Assembly (NCBI RefSeq): GCF_030848805.1
Contig: NC_092366.1
Coordinates: forward strand, 434,001 to 498,000
Reading direction: 5' to 3'
Origin: Temnothorax longispinosus
Taxonomy: Eukaryota; Arthropoda; Insecta; Hymenoptera; Formicidae
Length of the DNA stretch: 64,000 nt
The stretch's first letter is position 1. Every line of letters begins with the position of its first letter. Positions 51,009 to 62,300 of this stretch are shown here, piece after piece. The notes below the pieces were generated by a model, which saw only the letters and a list, made by a program, of their open reading frames with translations, was not told the origin of the DNA and searched no databases. Position numbers and translations under genes: made by a program.

Positions 51009-53809
51009 GCAGTGATCTCGCAGATCGTACACGCAGTTACAATTAAGCAATATAATTTAATAAATTGAGAATTTAGAATGCTGCTTTGCTCTTGCTTCGT
51101 TTCACAGTTCTCGGATACAAGACACAAACAACAGTAAATTAAAATATCGCGATTGTCATCACCGTGAAAGAGAGTTATATTACTATACGTTTTAATTAAA
51201 GAGAAAGCGTAAGCCATAGCACAAGTCGACGCGTTTTTCACATTTTCTGGTGTTTCCTAATGAATAATTCCGCCGGAGAATTTCGGCCTCCGCGTTATCT
51301 ACGCAAACGTCACCTATAAAAAGAAATCCCCTCTATTTTTCATAGAGAGATCACACACCCCCACAACGTAACGTTGCGCGTTAGACATTATCAAAACCCG
51401 TATTGTTTTTTACGAAGTTGTGCGTAATATATTTAATTCATCACAAACACACGGAGATGAGTTGAATTGCGAATTGCGAATTGCACTATGGTGGATAAGC
51501 CAGAATTATACAGTAGTTAGCGAATTATTTATTAAATAATGTTTACGGTACAATTTGCGCTTTCAAGATAAGCAGATGCGGCGGCGAGGATAAGTTAGAA
51601 ATTAACCTGCGTCAGTGCTTGCGATTTACGTAAAGCGCGCGCTCTCTCTGTATGCGCGTTTTGTTCGCTTTGAGGAATGAACTTGGCTGAAGTTGATTGC
51701 ACATGAAGTGGCGGAGAAGTTTTTAAGTCGCGTGAGATTTCGTGCAAACCTTCCGGAGTCGAATTACCGTTTCCTCGGGACGGATTGGAGAAGTGCATTA
51801 GTTCGACTAGCGTGTCTCGGTTTATCGGTTATCGACTTACGCGCATCGTGAATCAATATGTGAAGTCGTAAATTACCGTTCGGTGGACTCGCGCTCATAT
51901 CTTCTACTCTGTCAAAAAACCCGAGATTTCTTTCTGCAAAATAAAGTTCTAAGAAGATTTAAGAGATGGAAAATAAGCTAGACGGTCATTTATTTAGTCA
52001 CGTTGTAAGATTTAATAATGTATGTAGAAAAGTTGGTAACGTATAATTGAAATTATTAAAAAAAAAAGGAGTAATATTTTAATTACACTTTCGAGCACTT
52101 AAAATAATTCTCGAATGATTTTAAGAACTTCAGGTAATTTGAGATTCTTACGCTGATTTTATGGTTATTTCAATTTTTCGGGCATTAAACGGGCCACCAC
52201 GTCGCGGCAGCGGGATATTTCGGAAAGTTTCCTGACTGCGTAAACGAGAGGGAAGTTATTAATCTCTAGGGCAGGACGGTGCGGAAGCGATGTCTCTTAG
52301 TTTGCGCCGCGTTAATGTGCCCGGCCGGAAAAAGAGAGATCAGGGAGAAATGAAGCTGGGCATAGGAAATTCATACATTTCGTGCTCTTGTATCCGACCA
52401 CTTTTCCGCCGTGCCTCTTCTTTCCTTTTTCAACCGCGTGTCTTTCTTTCCGTCGTCTCTGTCGATTTTCCTCGCTTCCTTTCTGTCGCTATACTCTTTC
52501 TTTTCTCGCTCCATTCTCTCCTCGAATCGATAAAGGCTTCAGTTTACAGGAATACTTTTATTATACCTCCTTACAATTGCATGCCCGATGTAATATCGCA
52601 AATAAATCCCTCCAAAGAGTTTCTCTTTTAGACCGTATCATTAAAGACGATGTAACGTAAACTTGAATTAGTAAAACCGTACGGAACGTTCGTGCATCTT
52701 TGAAAGCGCGAGAATTTCAAACGTAATTTTTAATGGCTTTGACAATTACTCGCTTGCGTATATCTCTGTATAATTAGATGAGATTATTTCATTTATGTGA
52801 AATGCATTCACTGGTTTGTCATGTCTGGCCAAGATCACATTGCCTATTATCATACGAGTGGCATTGATTTTATAATTAATTAGTCACCGTGTCCTGTGAA
52901 CGCAAGTGATCACCCGGGGTAAGGTTTGACTAATCGTCCAATCAATTAATATAATGACAGCAGTCGATACGAAGTCCCCCGGGTGGGATATTCGTTCGCG
53001 TGTACCTCGGCGTGTACATTAGCGATTTGCGTTTAACTAGTTTCAAAGCACGTGCAAGATAGTGTATACAGCTATGATTAAGCGCGCAACGTATACAAAG
53101 GCCGTCGTACACGGTTGATAAAGGACCTAATGCTCCTGCAAAGTGTACGTGATAGACATCCGGCGTATGATAACGAAATTAATAACGGTTTTTCGATGCT
53201 CGTTACGCCGCGAAGGATTTTCGTCGGGTGCATAAGCAACATAAATTACTCGGGACGTACATACGAGCGTATTTTATCCGATGCAAATTTGCTCTCCTGG
53301 CTGCATTAACTGCATCGTGAAAGAAACATTGAGATGTCCCTAACTAGATTGGGCTGGGTTTTATGATAACACGTTTTATTTTATTATTTGTACGTGTCGC
53401 GGCTCCGCTGCGGGCCGCAGCGTCGTCGTGGAACTTTTTAAACGTGAATTAACAGTCTGCTGGCACGCCGGCGTGTCACGGGAATAAGAATAACAAAAAT
53501 CTAGATCTGCTCTTGTTCTCTCTCTCTCACTCTCTTGCTCCTCTCTTTAGCGAGGCAGGCAGGCGAACGGGATGAAAAACTTGGCGCCAGCTTTGACCAT
53601 TAAGTCCTTTCCAGTACCGAGGAAGAATACTTTGGCATACCTGTGACCCACTCTTCGCCAAAGTCGTTGGAAAAGTTTCTCGCCAAGCGGGACTCCTTAT
53701 AATTCACTGATTTTACTCGTTCGAAAGTGTTTTTTTTTTCGGGGCGCGATCGTTATCACATAATCAAAAGGACCCTCGTTTGCCCTCGTGGGGCAAATAG
53801 CCAACCAAA
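51009..53809. other. Unique non-coding sequence
   Basis: No supportable gene. A triple GAATTGC repeat lies near 51464-51485. A short GC hairpin (CGCTGCG ... CGCAGCG) lies near 53408-53424. The ORFs at 52290-52660 are short and overlapping. Confidence 0.5.
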
Positions 53810-54483
53810 ATAGGTTTCTCTACTCGAAAATTAGCTATATCTCCCAAACGCAAAATACGAATCGTTTGAAATTTTGTATTTTGACAATAAATGTTGCGAG
53901 AAATAATATCCGATAACAAAGGTTGTGTTAGAGCAACGATTAGTTACGTAAATAAATAATTAAACCTGCAAAATAGGTTCGTCTACTCGAAAATTAGCTA
54001 TATCTCCCAAACGCAAAATACAAATCGTTTGAAATTTTGTATTCTGACAATAAATGTTGCGAGAAATAATATCCGAGAACAATGGTTGTGTTAGAGAAAC
54101 GATTAGTTACGTAAATAAACAATTAAACCTGCAAAATAGGTTCGTCTATTCGAAAATTAGCTATATCTCCCAAACGCAAAATACGAATCGTTTGAAATTT
54201 TGTATTTTGACAATAAATGTTGCGAGAAATAATATCCGATAACAAAGGTAGTGTTAGAGCAACGATTAGTTACGTAAATAAATAATTAAACCTGCAAAAT
54301 AGGTTCGTCTTATACTCGAAAATTAGCTATATCTCCCAAACGCAAAATACGAATCGTTTGAAATTTTGTATTCTGACAATAAATGTTGCGAGAAATAATA
54401 TCCGATAACAATGGTTGTGTTAAAGAAACGATTAGTTGCGTAAATAAACAATTAAACCTGCAAAATAGGTTCGTCTACCCGAA
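53810..54483 (+). repeat. 163-bp satellite array 2, four monomers in B-A-B-A order
   Basis: The anchor lies at 53820, 53983, 54146 and 54309, with the terminal variant at 54474. Intervals are 163 bp, except the last, which carries a 2-bp TA insertion. The first B monomer is identical by eye to the fourth and fifth monomers of array 1. The array starts abruptly at AAAATAGG without the left edge seen in array 1. Confidence 0.95.
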
Positions 54484-54508
54484 AGCGCGCGCGCGCGCAC
54501 ACACACTA

Positions 54509-54563
<55 letters not shown>
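54484..54563. repeat. (CG)n/(CA)n tract
   Basis: Two CG runs and two CA runs alternate. This is the homologue of 49362-49422, with a different internal order. Confidence 0.95.
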
Positions 54564-54567
<4 letters not shown>

Positions 54568-54671
54568 TTTAACTGACTTTTGTGAGCTATCTTATTTTGT
54601 AACCCGGGGCCCTTACACCACTTATTCGGCCCTGGTCGGCCGCTAATGCTGGCCGCTAGTTTCAGCTTCAT
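54564..54671 (+). repeat. Array tail, copy 2
   Basis: Nearly identical to 49423-49530, with only a few substitutions seen. Homology ends at the same TTCAGCTTCAT, after which the flanks are unrelated. Confidence 0.9.
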
Positions 54672-55740
54672 CAAATCCAAATGTGCCATTCCCACACATT
54701 AAAGTGTGCAAAATCGTGTAGTCACTTTTTTATAATAATAATAATGCCGCTTCTTTATGAATACACACCAAAAATCGTTTGTCAGTAATATGACAAAATT
54801 ATTTTAAAAATACGTGCTTAAGGCACCATGCATTTTCTACGTAATGTTTCACGATCTATTTATGTCACTTTATTTATGTAAAAATGTCTGAAATGTCAGA
54901 AATACCGATACTGCGTCTTTCTCGTTACAAAAAGAATACGTAATCTTCCTTTCCGCGAAATGAGAACTTACTTAACTGTAGATTGAAGAAAATCATTAAT
55001 ATTAATCATTAATACAGATCGTTGACGTAAGCGTGTGGTCCGATCCAATTAACAGCTACGATGTAAACATTAATTGACTGCCGGTATTGTGGCTATAATA
55101 TACAATCCGTTTATGAGTAACAAATTAAACAATTAATGCTATTAATAAATGCTAATACGTCATGATTATCATTTATTTAACAATAGTAGGTTTTGGATAA
55201 CACTGTAATTATGCGGAATTTCCTATATACTGTGTACGATTTAAAGTTAGGACCGTATGTGTGCATAATTTTGCAAGTAAAATATTTCTTGATAGATCGA
55301 GGAAAATTATATTTAACCCTTTAATTCACGGTTTTTTGCAACAAAATGGCAAAAAAAATTATTTTTTATCCTTCGAAATTAATAATTTAATTAAATTTAA
55401 TATAATATATATATTAATAATAACTTCACTTTTATATATAGAAACAAAAAAGCAAAAGTTATTAGGTTAAAAAGAATATTTAAAAAATTAATGTATACTT
55501 TATAATAATGCACTCATCAAATATTGTACGTCCTTTTATACATTGTTGATAATTGATAACAGAGTAAACATTCCTGACGTGCCGTTCGTCCGGCTCTTGT
55601 ACTCAACAGATGCACAAATAACTTTAGTATAATTATTTTTCATACTCGAGTTAACACGAGTGCGTGCACCACGGTAATATAAAATAAAGCCGAGAATAAA
55701 GCACTGCCTGAGTATAACTCGGGCTTTCATACACGTTCGT
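54672..55740. other. AT-rich unique sequence
   Basis: No gene and no clear repeat. It is markedly AT-rich from 54715 to 55550. Confidence 0.55.
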
Positions 55741-55960
55741 CAGTAACGCTTAATTAACGACATTCTTTAATTATATCGCGAATTAAAATCAAAGATAAAA
55801 ATATTTTTTCTTGTATAGTTTGAAACTTTAGTTATGGTATCCAAACGTATTATTATTTCCATTTTATATTTTTTTAAAGGTATCCAGACATAGGTACGTG
55901 TCTAGACATTGGTACATACATTTACCTATTCTTAAGTGTCCGGGTATTGGTATTATACTT
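55741..55960 (+). repeat. Mosaic of short segments shared with 50.1-50.4 kb and 59.3 kb
   Basis: 55741-55775 repeats 50398-50432. Around 55876-55955 a TCTAGACATTGGTA ... CTTAAGTGTCCGGGTATTGG pattern is related to 50147-50190 and to 59338-59388. The order differs from that at 50 kb. Confidence 0.6.
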
Positions 55961-56142
55961 TTACCTTAACAGCTCGCTTAACAGCTTTGTGCTAAAGCAG
56001 ATAAGCATTCATAAAATGGAATCTGGGGAAGACATTCAACTACTTAGTAAACCGTTTACTCACAAGTGAGCTGCAGCACGATCAAGTAGATAGATAATTT
56101 CAGCAAATAGAAAAATCATGATCTTGTTGTGCCGATAAGTCA

Positions 56143-56326
56143 ATTGAAATCAAGTGCCACTAGACGGTCCATTATCGGAACGAAAGAGATTCTCGGCACA
56201 GATAATAGATAAGCTACATCGAGAGCGCTTCAGCATGAAATTCAACGTGAAATACACCGGCGGACGGAGGAGAACTCTACCATTTGCATGTGGGGACGCA
56301 CGAAAGGGAGAGAACAATGGTGCCGC
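56143..56326 (+). CDS. Weak candidate exon, unidentified
   Basis: One frame is open from just after a TGA at 56140 to a GTGAGT donor at 56327. The in-frame ATG at 56235 has A at -3 and encodes 30 residues including FSMKFNVKYTGG before the donor, with a stop directly after it. Upstream acceptor candidates (for example TTTCAG at about 56103) lie before stops in this frame, so this would have to be a first exon or use a weak acceptor. The base before GT is C, which is suboptimal. The peptide is not recognised. Chance is a serious alternative. Confidence 0.15.
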
Positions 56327-56410
56327 GTGAGTAATGTTTCAATTTTTTCCCCTAGGATTCTTTATGTACATGACCACGAATATATACGCCGGATCCAGGA
56401 ATACAAAAGT

Positions 56411-56443
56411 CGCCGTATATATTCGAAGACAGTATATACGGCG
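56411..56443. other. Perfect 11-bp stem hairpin
   Basis: CGCCGTATATA at 56411-56421 pairs with TATATACGGCG at 56433-56443 across an 11-base loop. A third TATATACGCCGG copy lies about 20 bp upstream (near 56382). Confidence 0.8.
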
Positions 56444-57537
56444 CGGCCTCGATCCTCGCTCGATTATTCGCTAAGTAAATTTATTAATGGCAAAGGGCTT
56501 CGATGTTGTCTCGGTAAAAAGAGAGTCGTTCCGTTTACGACGTGATACGGTAAAATCGATTTCCTGCAGGCACGGTAACGCCGTTGCAATTTTACGAGGT
56601 TCAAAAATTAAGTACTCCGTATACGCGTACGCGAGAGCAATTATTCTCTCGGAAAATTTCTTACTTATCTCCGTGGGTAGTGAAAGAAAAGCATTTAAGC
56701 GTTTAACGTCGGGCACGTTTGCTTTCGACTTCATAAATAATTTAAGAGCCGTATAAATATTCACAACAAGCGCCCGTGTTTCACGTGTATCAGCCACCCT
56801 CTCGACGTTCCGTATGGAATTCTTCCCGTTGAAAAAACAATTTTCCAAAAGTATGGCACTTTACACAGCCCTTTTTCTGTCGCGGCTTCGATTACAGTAA
56901 TTTTCACACCAGCGATACGGCGAGTTGAGGTGAGCTCCAAGAGTGGTGCGTGATTAGCCGTTCGCGCGCGGTAGCCGCGCGGGGAAAGCGGGGGACTTGA
57001 TCGACACTTCTTGTTTTCGGCGCGTGATCGTTAAAACGCGAGCGTGCACGCGACGCATAAATTGCGATTCGCAATCGCGTTTATCGGATTATCGAGCGTA
57101 ACGCAACGCATTAGCTCTTGCCCTCAAACGGCTGCTGCTCCACGACCCGTTGCCATAAATATTAGTTAAAGCTGTCCGAGGTTACAATTAATCCTCGGTG
57201 ACTTTTCGCAAATGGAAAAAAATGGAGAAAGGAGGCGCGAAATCGATTGAAACTCGATCGACTACGTCCCCGCGTCAGCTGTTAGATTTTTCGAACGCCA
57301 CAGAAGTGGATAGGTATATTATCATTTGCTGTTTACTTAATTAAACACAACAACAGGAATAGAATTATTATTTCATAGATCTATAATTTTAGTTACCAAT
57401 AATTCTTTGATTCATTTATATCAATATATTTGAAAATAAATTCTATAATATATACAGGAAGAAGAGAAGTCTTTCGTATTCAAATAACGCGCATCGGCTC
57501 TCGCAGAATTATAGATTCGACGTTTCATTTTCCCGGA
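56444..57537. other. Unique non-coding sequence
   Basis: No supportable gene. Short ORFs on opposite strands overlap at 56471-56848. The part at 56920-57130 is CpG-rich. Confidence 0.5.
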
Positions 57538-57688
57538 AGATGAAATCAGAAATAGAAATCTGCAGAATAATAAATTTCTAATATATAGTTATTTATCACG
57601 ATAAAACTACCGACGATTAATATATCGTTAAATAAGTATATATATTAAAAATTTATTACCCCGCAGATTACTATTTCTGATTTTATCT
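57538..57688. mobile_element. 151-bp palindromic MITE
   Basis: AGATGAAATCAGAAATAGAA (57538) and the following bases are mirrored at the right end, which closes at 57688. The arms match over about 40 bp, and complementarity resumes inside (TAATATATAGTTATTTA), so almost the whole element can fold on itself. No coding capacity. Confidence 0.82.
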
Positions 57689-58027
57689 GCCCATGATATT
57701 GTCAATACATTTACGAATGCATAATTTTTCCAGAATATCTCAACGAATAATTATCATGTATCAAAATTATATAGTATCAAACATGTACAGCTGAAATGAA
57801 GTTCACGATACACTCATTACTGCAAAACATCGTTCATTCATTTAACGATCGCGTTGTCGAATATGTACGATATTAATTAATTTTTTTTACAATGGCTTTA
57901 GCTCTTTAACTGTACTAACTGTTCAATACTGTGAAGTTTGTTTGCTGCATCAGACTGGGTGATATAACCTATTGGCTATTCGCTTATGTAATGGAGTTAT
58001 ATCACGACAGTGGCCATGCGATAAATG

Positions 58028-58439
58028 AAAAGCATCGACGTGAAGGGGAAAAAAATGCAAAGCAACGGCGCGGCGCGGTCGGGCTCCTGACACGATGATG
58101 TAAAGATCGCTGCTGGACTACGGGACAACACTGTCCGACACTGTCCATAATACAGTATCGCGTTCAAGAGCACCACTTTACGGTAAATTTTGCCTCGCTT
58201 GCCGTTTGGAAATAGCCGCCGTGGAACGACAAAAATGGCGTTCTACTGATAATACCGAATATCCGAATTCCGAATTCGTAAAATTTTTGTATCGAAAATT
58301 GCTATGCTCGGAATTTTTCAAATCACTGACAAATTTTATCATGGAGGTAGAAGTGCAGGGAGAAAGGAGGAAAGAGAGAGAGAGAGAGAAGAGAGAAAAC
58401 TGAATCTATTGTCTCTCGGTGCACAATTAAATGTAATAA
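58028..58439 (-). repeat. Inverted duplication, arm B part 1
   Basis: Reverse complement of about 50599-51008 at roughly 99% identity. Homology breaks at ATGTAATAA (58431-58439), where 729 bp without a counterpart in arm A begin. Confidence 0.93.
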
Positions 58440-59168
58440 GCTCTTGCATTACGTATGTGTGAAAAACTCTGCACCAGAAAAGAAAAAGAATATAAAAGAC
58501 ACGACGAGATCGTAGGAAATTTCTAATCGAGAAGCAATCTGCGTGGAGACTGTGGAGAGTCGCGAGAGAACAGTTTGACCGCCACCCTTATACATAATGA
58601 AGCTACGAGGAGGGAGAAGAAAAAAAGCGAGCACGTACACGGACCGGGCCTGCTGCTCCGCCTGCTTCGCTCGCACGTGAATTCCGAGAAGGACGCGTGT
58701 TACTGCATGCGGGTCCGCTGAATAATGAAACGATCCCCGAGTCCGAGTGAGCGTGTGCTCGTCGATTTCGCGTATCACGCCGGCCGCTTGTGCTCCGTTC
58801 TTTAAATCGCAGCAGCAGCGCGCGACTATACTCTCCTGTCGTTAACGCTCAACGATTGCCGGTCGACCTTTCACGGAATCTAAACTATTCGCGTGTCTCT
58901 TTTTAAACCCTCTCTCCCCCCCTTCCACCGATGCAAATTAATTCTAGAGACGTGCGCAAAGTTTCGCGAATTCCGTAATTAACCGTAAAATGCACGTGCG
59001 GGCTTTACTCGATCTCAATGAATAAATCTTTACGCCGTCTCTAATTCGCACCTTTAAAGTGAATGAATTAAAAGCCTTCTACCGTTTCCTCTAATCGTAT
59101 TCAATAGCAAAAAGACATCGTGGAGATAATCAAGAAAAAACTTGGATAAAGTTTAACGTTTTAAGAGA
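58440..59168. other. 729-bp segment present only in arm B
   Basis: It interrupts arm B relative to arm A. The sequence is of normal mixed composition, with no terminal inverted repeats or target-site duplication that I can see. It therefore looks like original sequence deleted from arm A, not a transposon inserted into arm B. No coding frame is convincing. Confidence 0.7.
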
Positions 59169-59318
59169 TAATTGTTGAATATCGTTGAATGAGATATTGC
59201 TTAATTAATGTAGCAATATTGTTATTTAATTCTTATATCGAAGAATAATCATAAGAATTAAATATTATCTTATATCAAAGATACAAGAATTAAATATATA
59301 TATATATATATATATTTA
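59169..59318 (-). repeat. Inverted duplication, arm B part 2
   Basis: Reverse complement of 50473-50599, followed by an AT run (59295-59318) matching the longer AT tract at 50429-50472. Confidence 0.92.
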
Positions 59319-62300
59319 TACTTATAAATAATAAAGATGTCCAGGTATAGGTACCTGTCCGGGTATTGGTACTCTTACCTCACTTTAGCCAGTTACTTTC
59401 GTGATAATTTAATGTACAGGTAATCCTAGAACTGTTCTTCTTCACGAACAGAATCAATTATTCTTTATTCAAAGTTTTAATTAATCAACTTCTATAAAAG
59501 TATCAAATTCTATAGAACACTTTCCATGTTTACGACATTAAATGTATAGCCAAGCTACAAAGACCATTTGATTTGCATTCAAAACTTTGTTACCTTCATA
59601 TATCTATATCGATTTGAAATTTAATTTATCTTTCAAACTAACCGGAAACTATGTTTTATAACTCAAAACTATAACCATTTTTCTTAATTTATCCTTCAAC
59701 ATCTGTGATATAAAACTCTTATGGGATAGTGGGCAAAAATTGCACGTTACACATAATATATAAACTGTAGTCTCTCTCTCTCTCTCTCTCTCGTAAAAAA
59801 GGAAAGAAAAATATGTAGCCGCGCGTAACGAGACTTTACGGTCGTTGATACTCGAGGTTCACGGGATACGGGATTCCGGACAGGGGAGGTAAATCGCCGA
59901 TTAAACTTCGTACGTCGGTGCATGGCAGTCTCGTCGCTTAGGGTTTAACTCGGTAATAATAACGTCGCTCGGAGTCCGGGGTCCCCGAAAGTTAACGACG
60001 ATGTTACGCGTCTGCAAACGGAACGACGACGACGGACCGGACAGACTTCGCCGCGCTCACTCGTTTTAAAATTAATCGACCGACCGATGTTCATTGGGGA
60101 ACGACCGAACTTCCCGGACAACGTTCCTCGGATAGACGCTTTCGGAGAATTCCCCGGAGAGAAATGAAGGAGATACGGAGAAACGGCGCAATGTGAAACG
60201 AGCGACCGGATAGAATCGTTCAAATTTTCATCAACAATGCCGGAGAGAGAAAGAAAGAGAGATTGTCGACGCGTACTTTCGGAAAAGTTCGTTTTCGCTT
60301 CGCTCATCCCTTCGCTCGGTCGGATGCTGTGCGCCTTGAAGAGCGTCAAGGAGCGCACGCAACGAATCTTCATGTCCGCAGCTATCGCGTTTCCCCTTCA
60401 TAACACCCCCCGAGCATTTGTCTTCATTTCTTGCGCTACTCTAAACGACGGTACGTAGTTATGATTTAAGGCCGTAGTTCTGCGGCGAAGGTGAAGAAGA
60501 ACACAGAGAGGTGTAGTCGCGGGTAAAGCGAGCTTTCGTCGTCGACGATCACAACGAGGACGAGGACAAGGAGTGAGCGTTGCTTACGTTACCGACGAAT
60601 CGCGAAAACCGGTGTAATCGTTCTCGCCCGTTGTAACGTCGCGTCAGGTGCGACGGGCAGGTAGACTGGTAATTAGACTATCGCGTGACACGAAAGTCGG
60701 CAAAAAGTGGGAATTTTTTGATCGGCTTAGAACGTCGCCTGCGTTCCGTCTTGATAATCGTGAATTACGAACTCGCGGGGTTTTTCATTCGACCAGCCGC
60801 GACGTACAGAAATGTCGTTTATATCTTACGATCTTATATACAAGACCGTTGCGAGAGACGGTTGGCAACGGGGCTTACGGGAACACGATCGACCGTTTCA
60901 TCCCCCGCTTGGAGATCCTTATCTCGCGGTTTCGCCTTTGAGACGGTTCCTCGCGCGTGGCGCGAGTTAGTGAGAACGGGTGGGGAAGGGTGTCGTTTAG
61001 TGCACCCGGGAATCTCGTCGCCGTTATCATACTCGGAAAGCTGTTTACAACTTTCCAGTCACGACATGCCTTATTATCGCCGGCTACCAGGTGATTCCGT
61101 ATGCCGCCTATCGCGCTCTCTGCTTCGCAGGAAAATAACAACCGGCACGTAATCCTCCGTGCATGACACCACGCTTGCTGCTACTCGAGCGTTAATAAAT
61201 GCATCGTATATGCAGCAAGCGACCATTGTTAAGTCGCGACCGGCCCTCTTCCCCAGCATGCATGACGGTTGTCACCGAGAAAGAAAGCGACAGAGGTTTT
61301 ACAAATTGTAAAAAAAAGTCGGGCTCCGGCCGAGCAAGCGCGAACAAACGTGAATGAATAACTTGCTTATTAGCCAGTACTGATGATGCCATTCGCGCGT
61401 TTGTGCGTACTTCTTTGTTTGGTCTGAATCGATTTCACACTTCACATATCGGTGGCTGTCTCATACATACTTGGATTATATATTGTAAACTCGATTTATC
61501 TCATTTCATTTATTTTACATTAAATTTGTACATTTTATACATCAGAATCTTAAATTGTTAAAGCCTTAAGTTCTTAACTTTGTGATTTTTAAGTTTTTAA
61601 ATTATGAGGTAAAATTTTTCTTAAATTTCTAAATCTCTATTTTAATAATTAAATTTTTAAAAATTTAGAAATATAAATTAATCAATCTCTTTGTTTATAT
61701 TTAATAATTAAATTTGTTATATACGTGATGCGGTTATTTTCAATTATTCTTTATTAATAAGTATTAAAAAATTCGATGCAGGTTTTACTCTTTAACGATA
61801 TTAAACTATGATAATAAATTTTGCAGCTATTTGTTTAGTCAACCATACAATATTAATGGTTGTAAAAACAATTTGTTTATCTCTTTCATAATGTTACATT
61901 TGACTTATTTTTATTTAATTTACACACATATCTTTTGGCACAAATAACTCGATTTAACATAAAAACAATATTACCCGCGACTTAATGATTACCTGAGGAA
62001 AGTAAATTTCCCAAGTTAAGAAACTAATGGAGATTACAAAATGTGCATCCGGATAAACGCCAAGACGAGATAGCGTGAAATAATCTTAACGTAGGTTTCG
62101 CGTCAGCAACGGCGTGATTTTTTTGCGAGTCGTCCTTAGCGCCCCAACGATTCCGCGAGAAGTGCGGTACTTAACGTAGTATTAAAGGCCCGATAACATG
62201 ATGCTCGTCGGAAAGTTGTGACGCCATTAAGATAATCTCCCGCGGTAGTATTATGCAGTGCCGCAGAAGCAGAACGACAGGGTTCTGTGGGGTTGGGACG

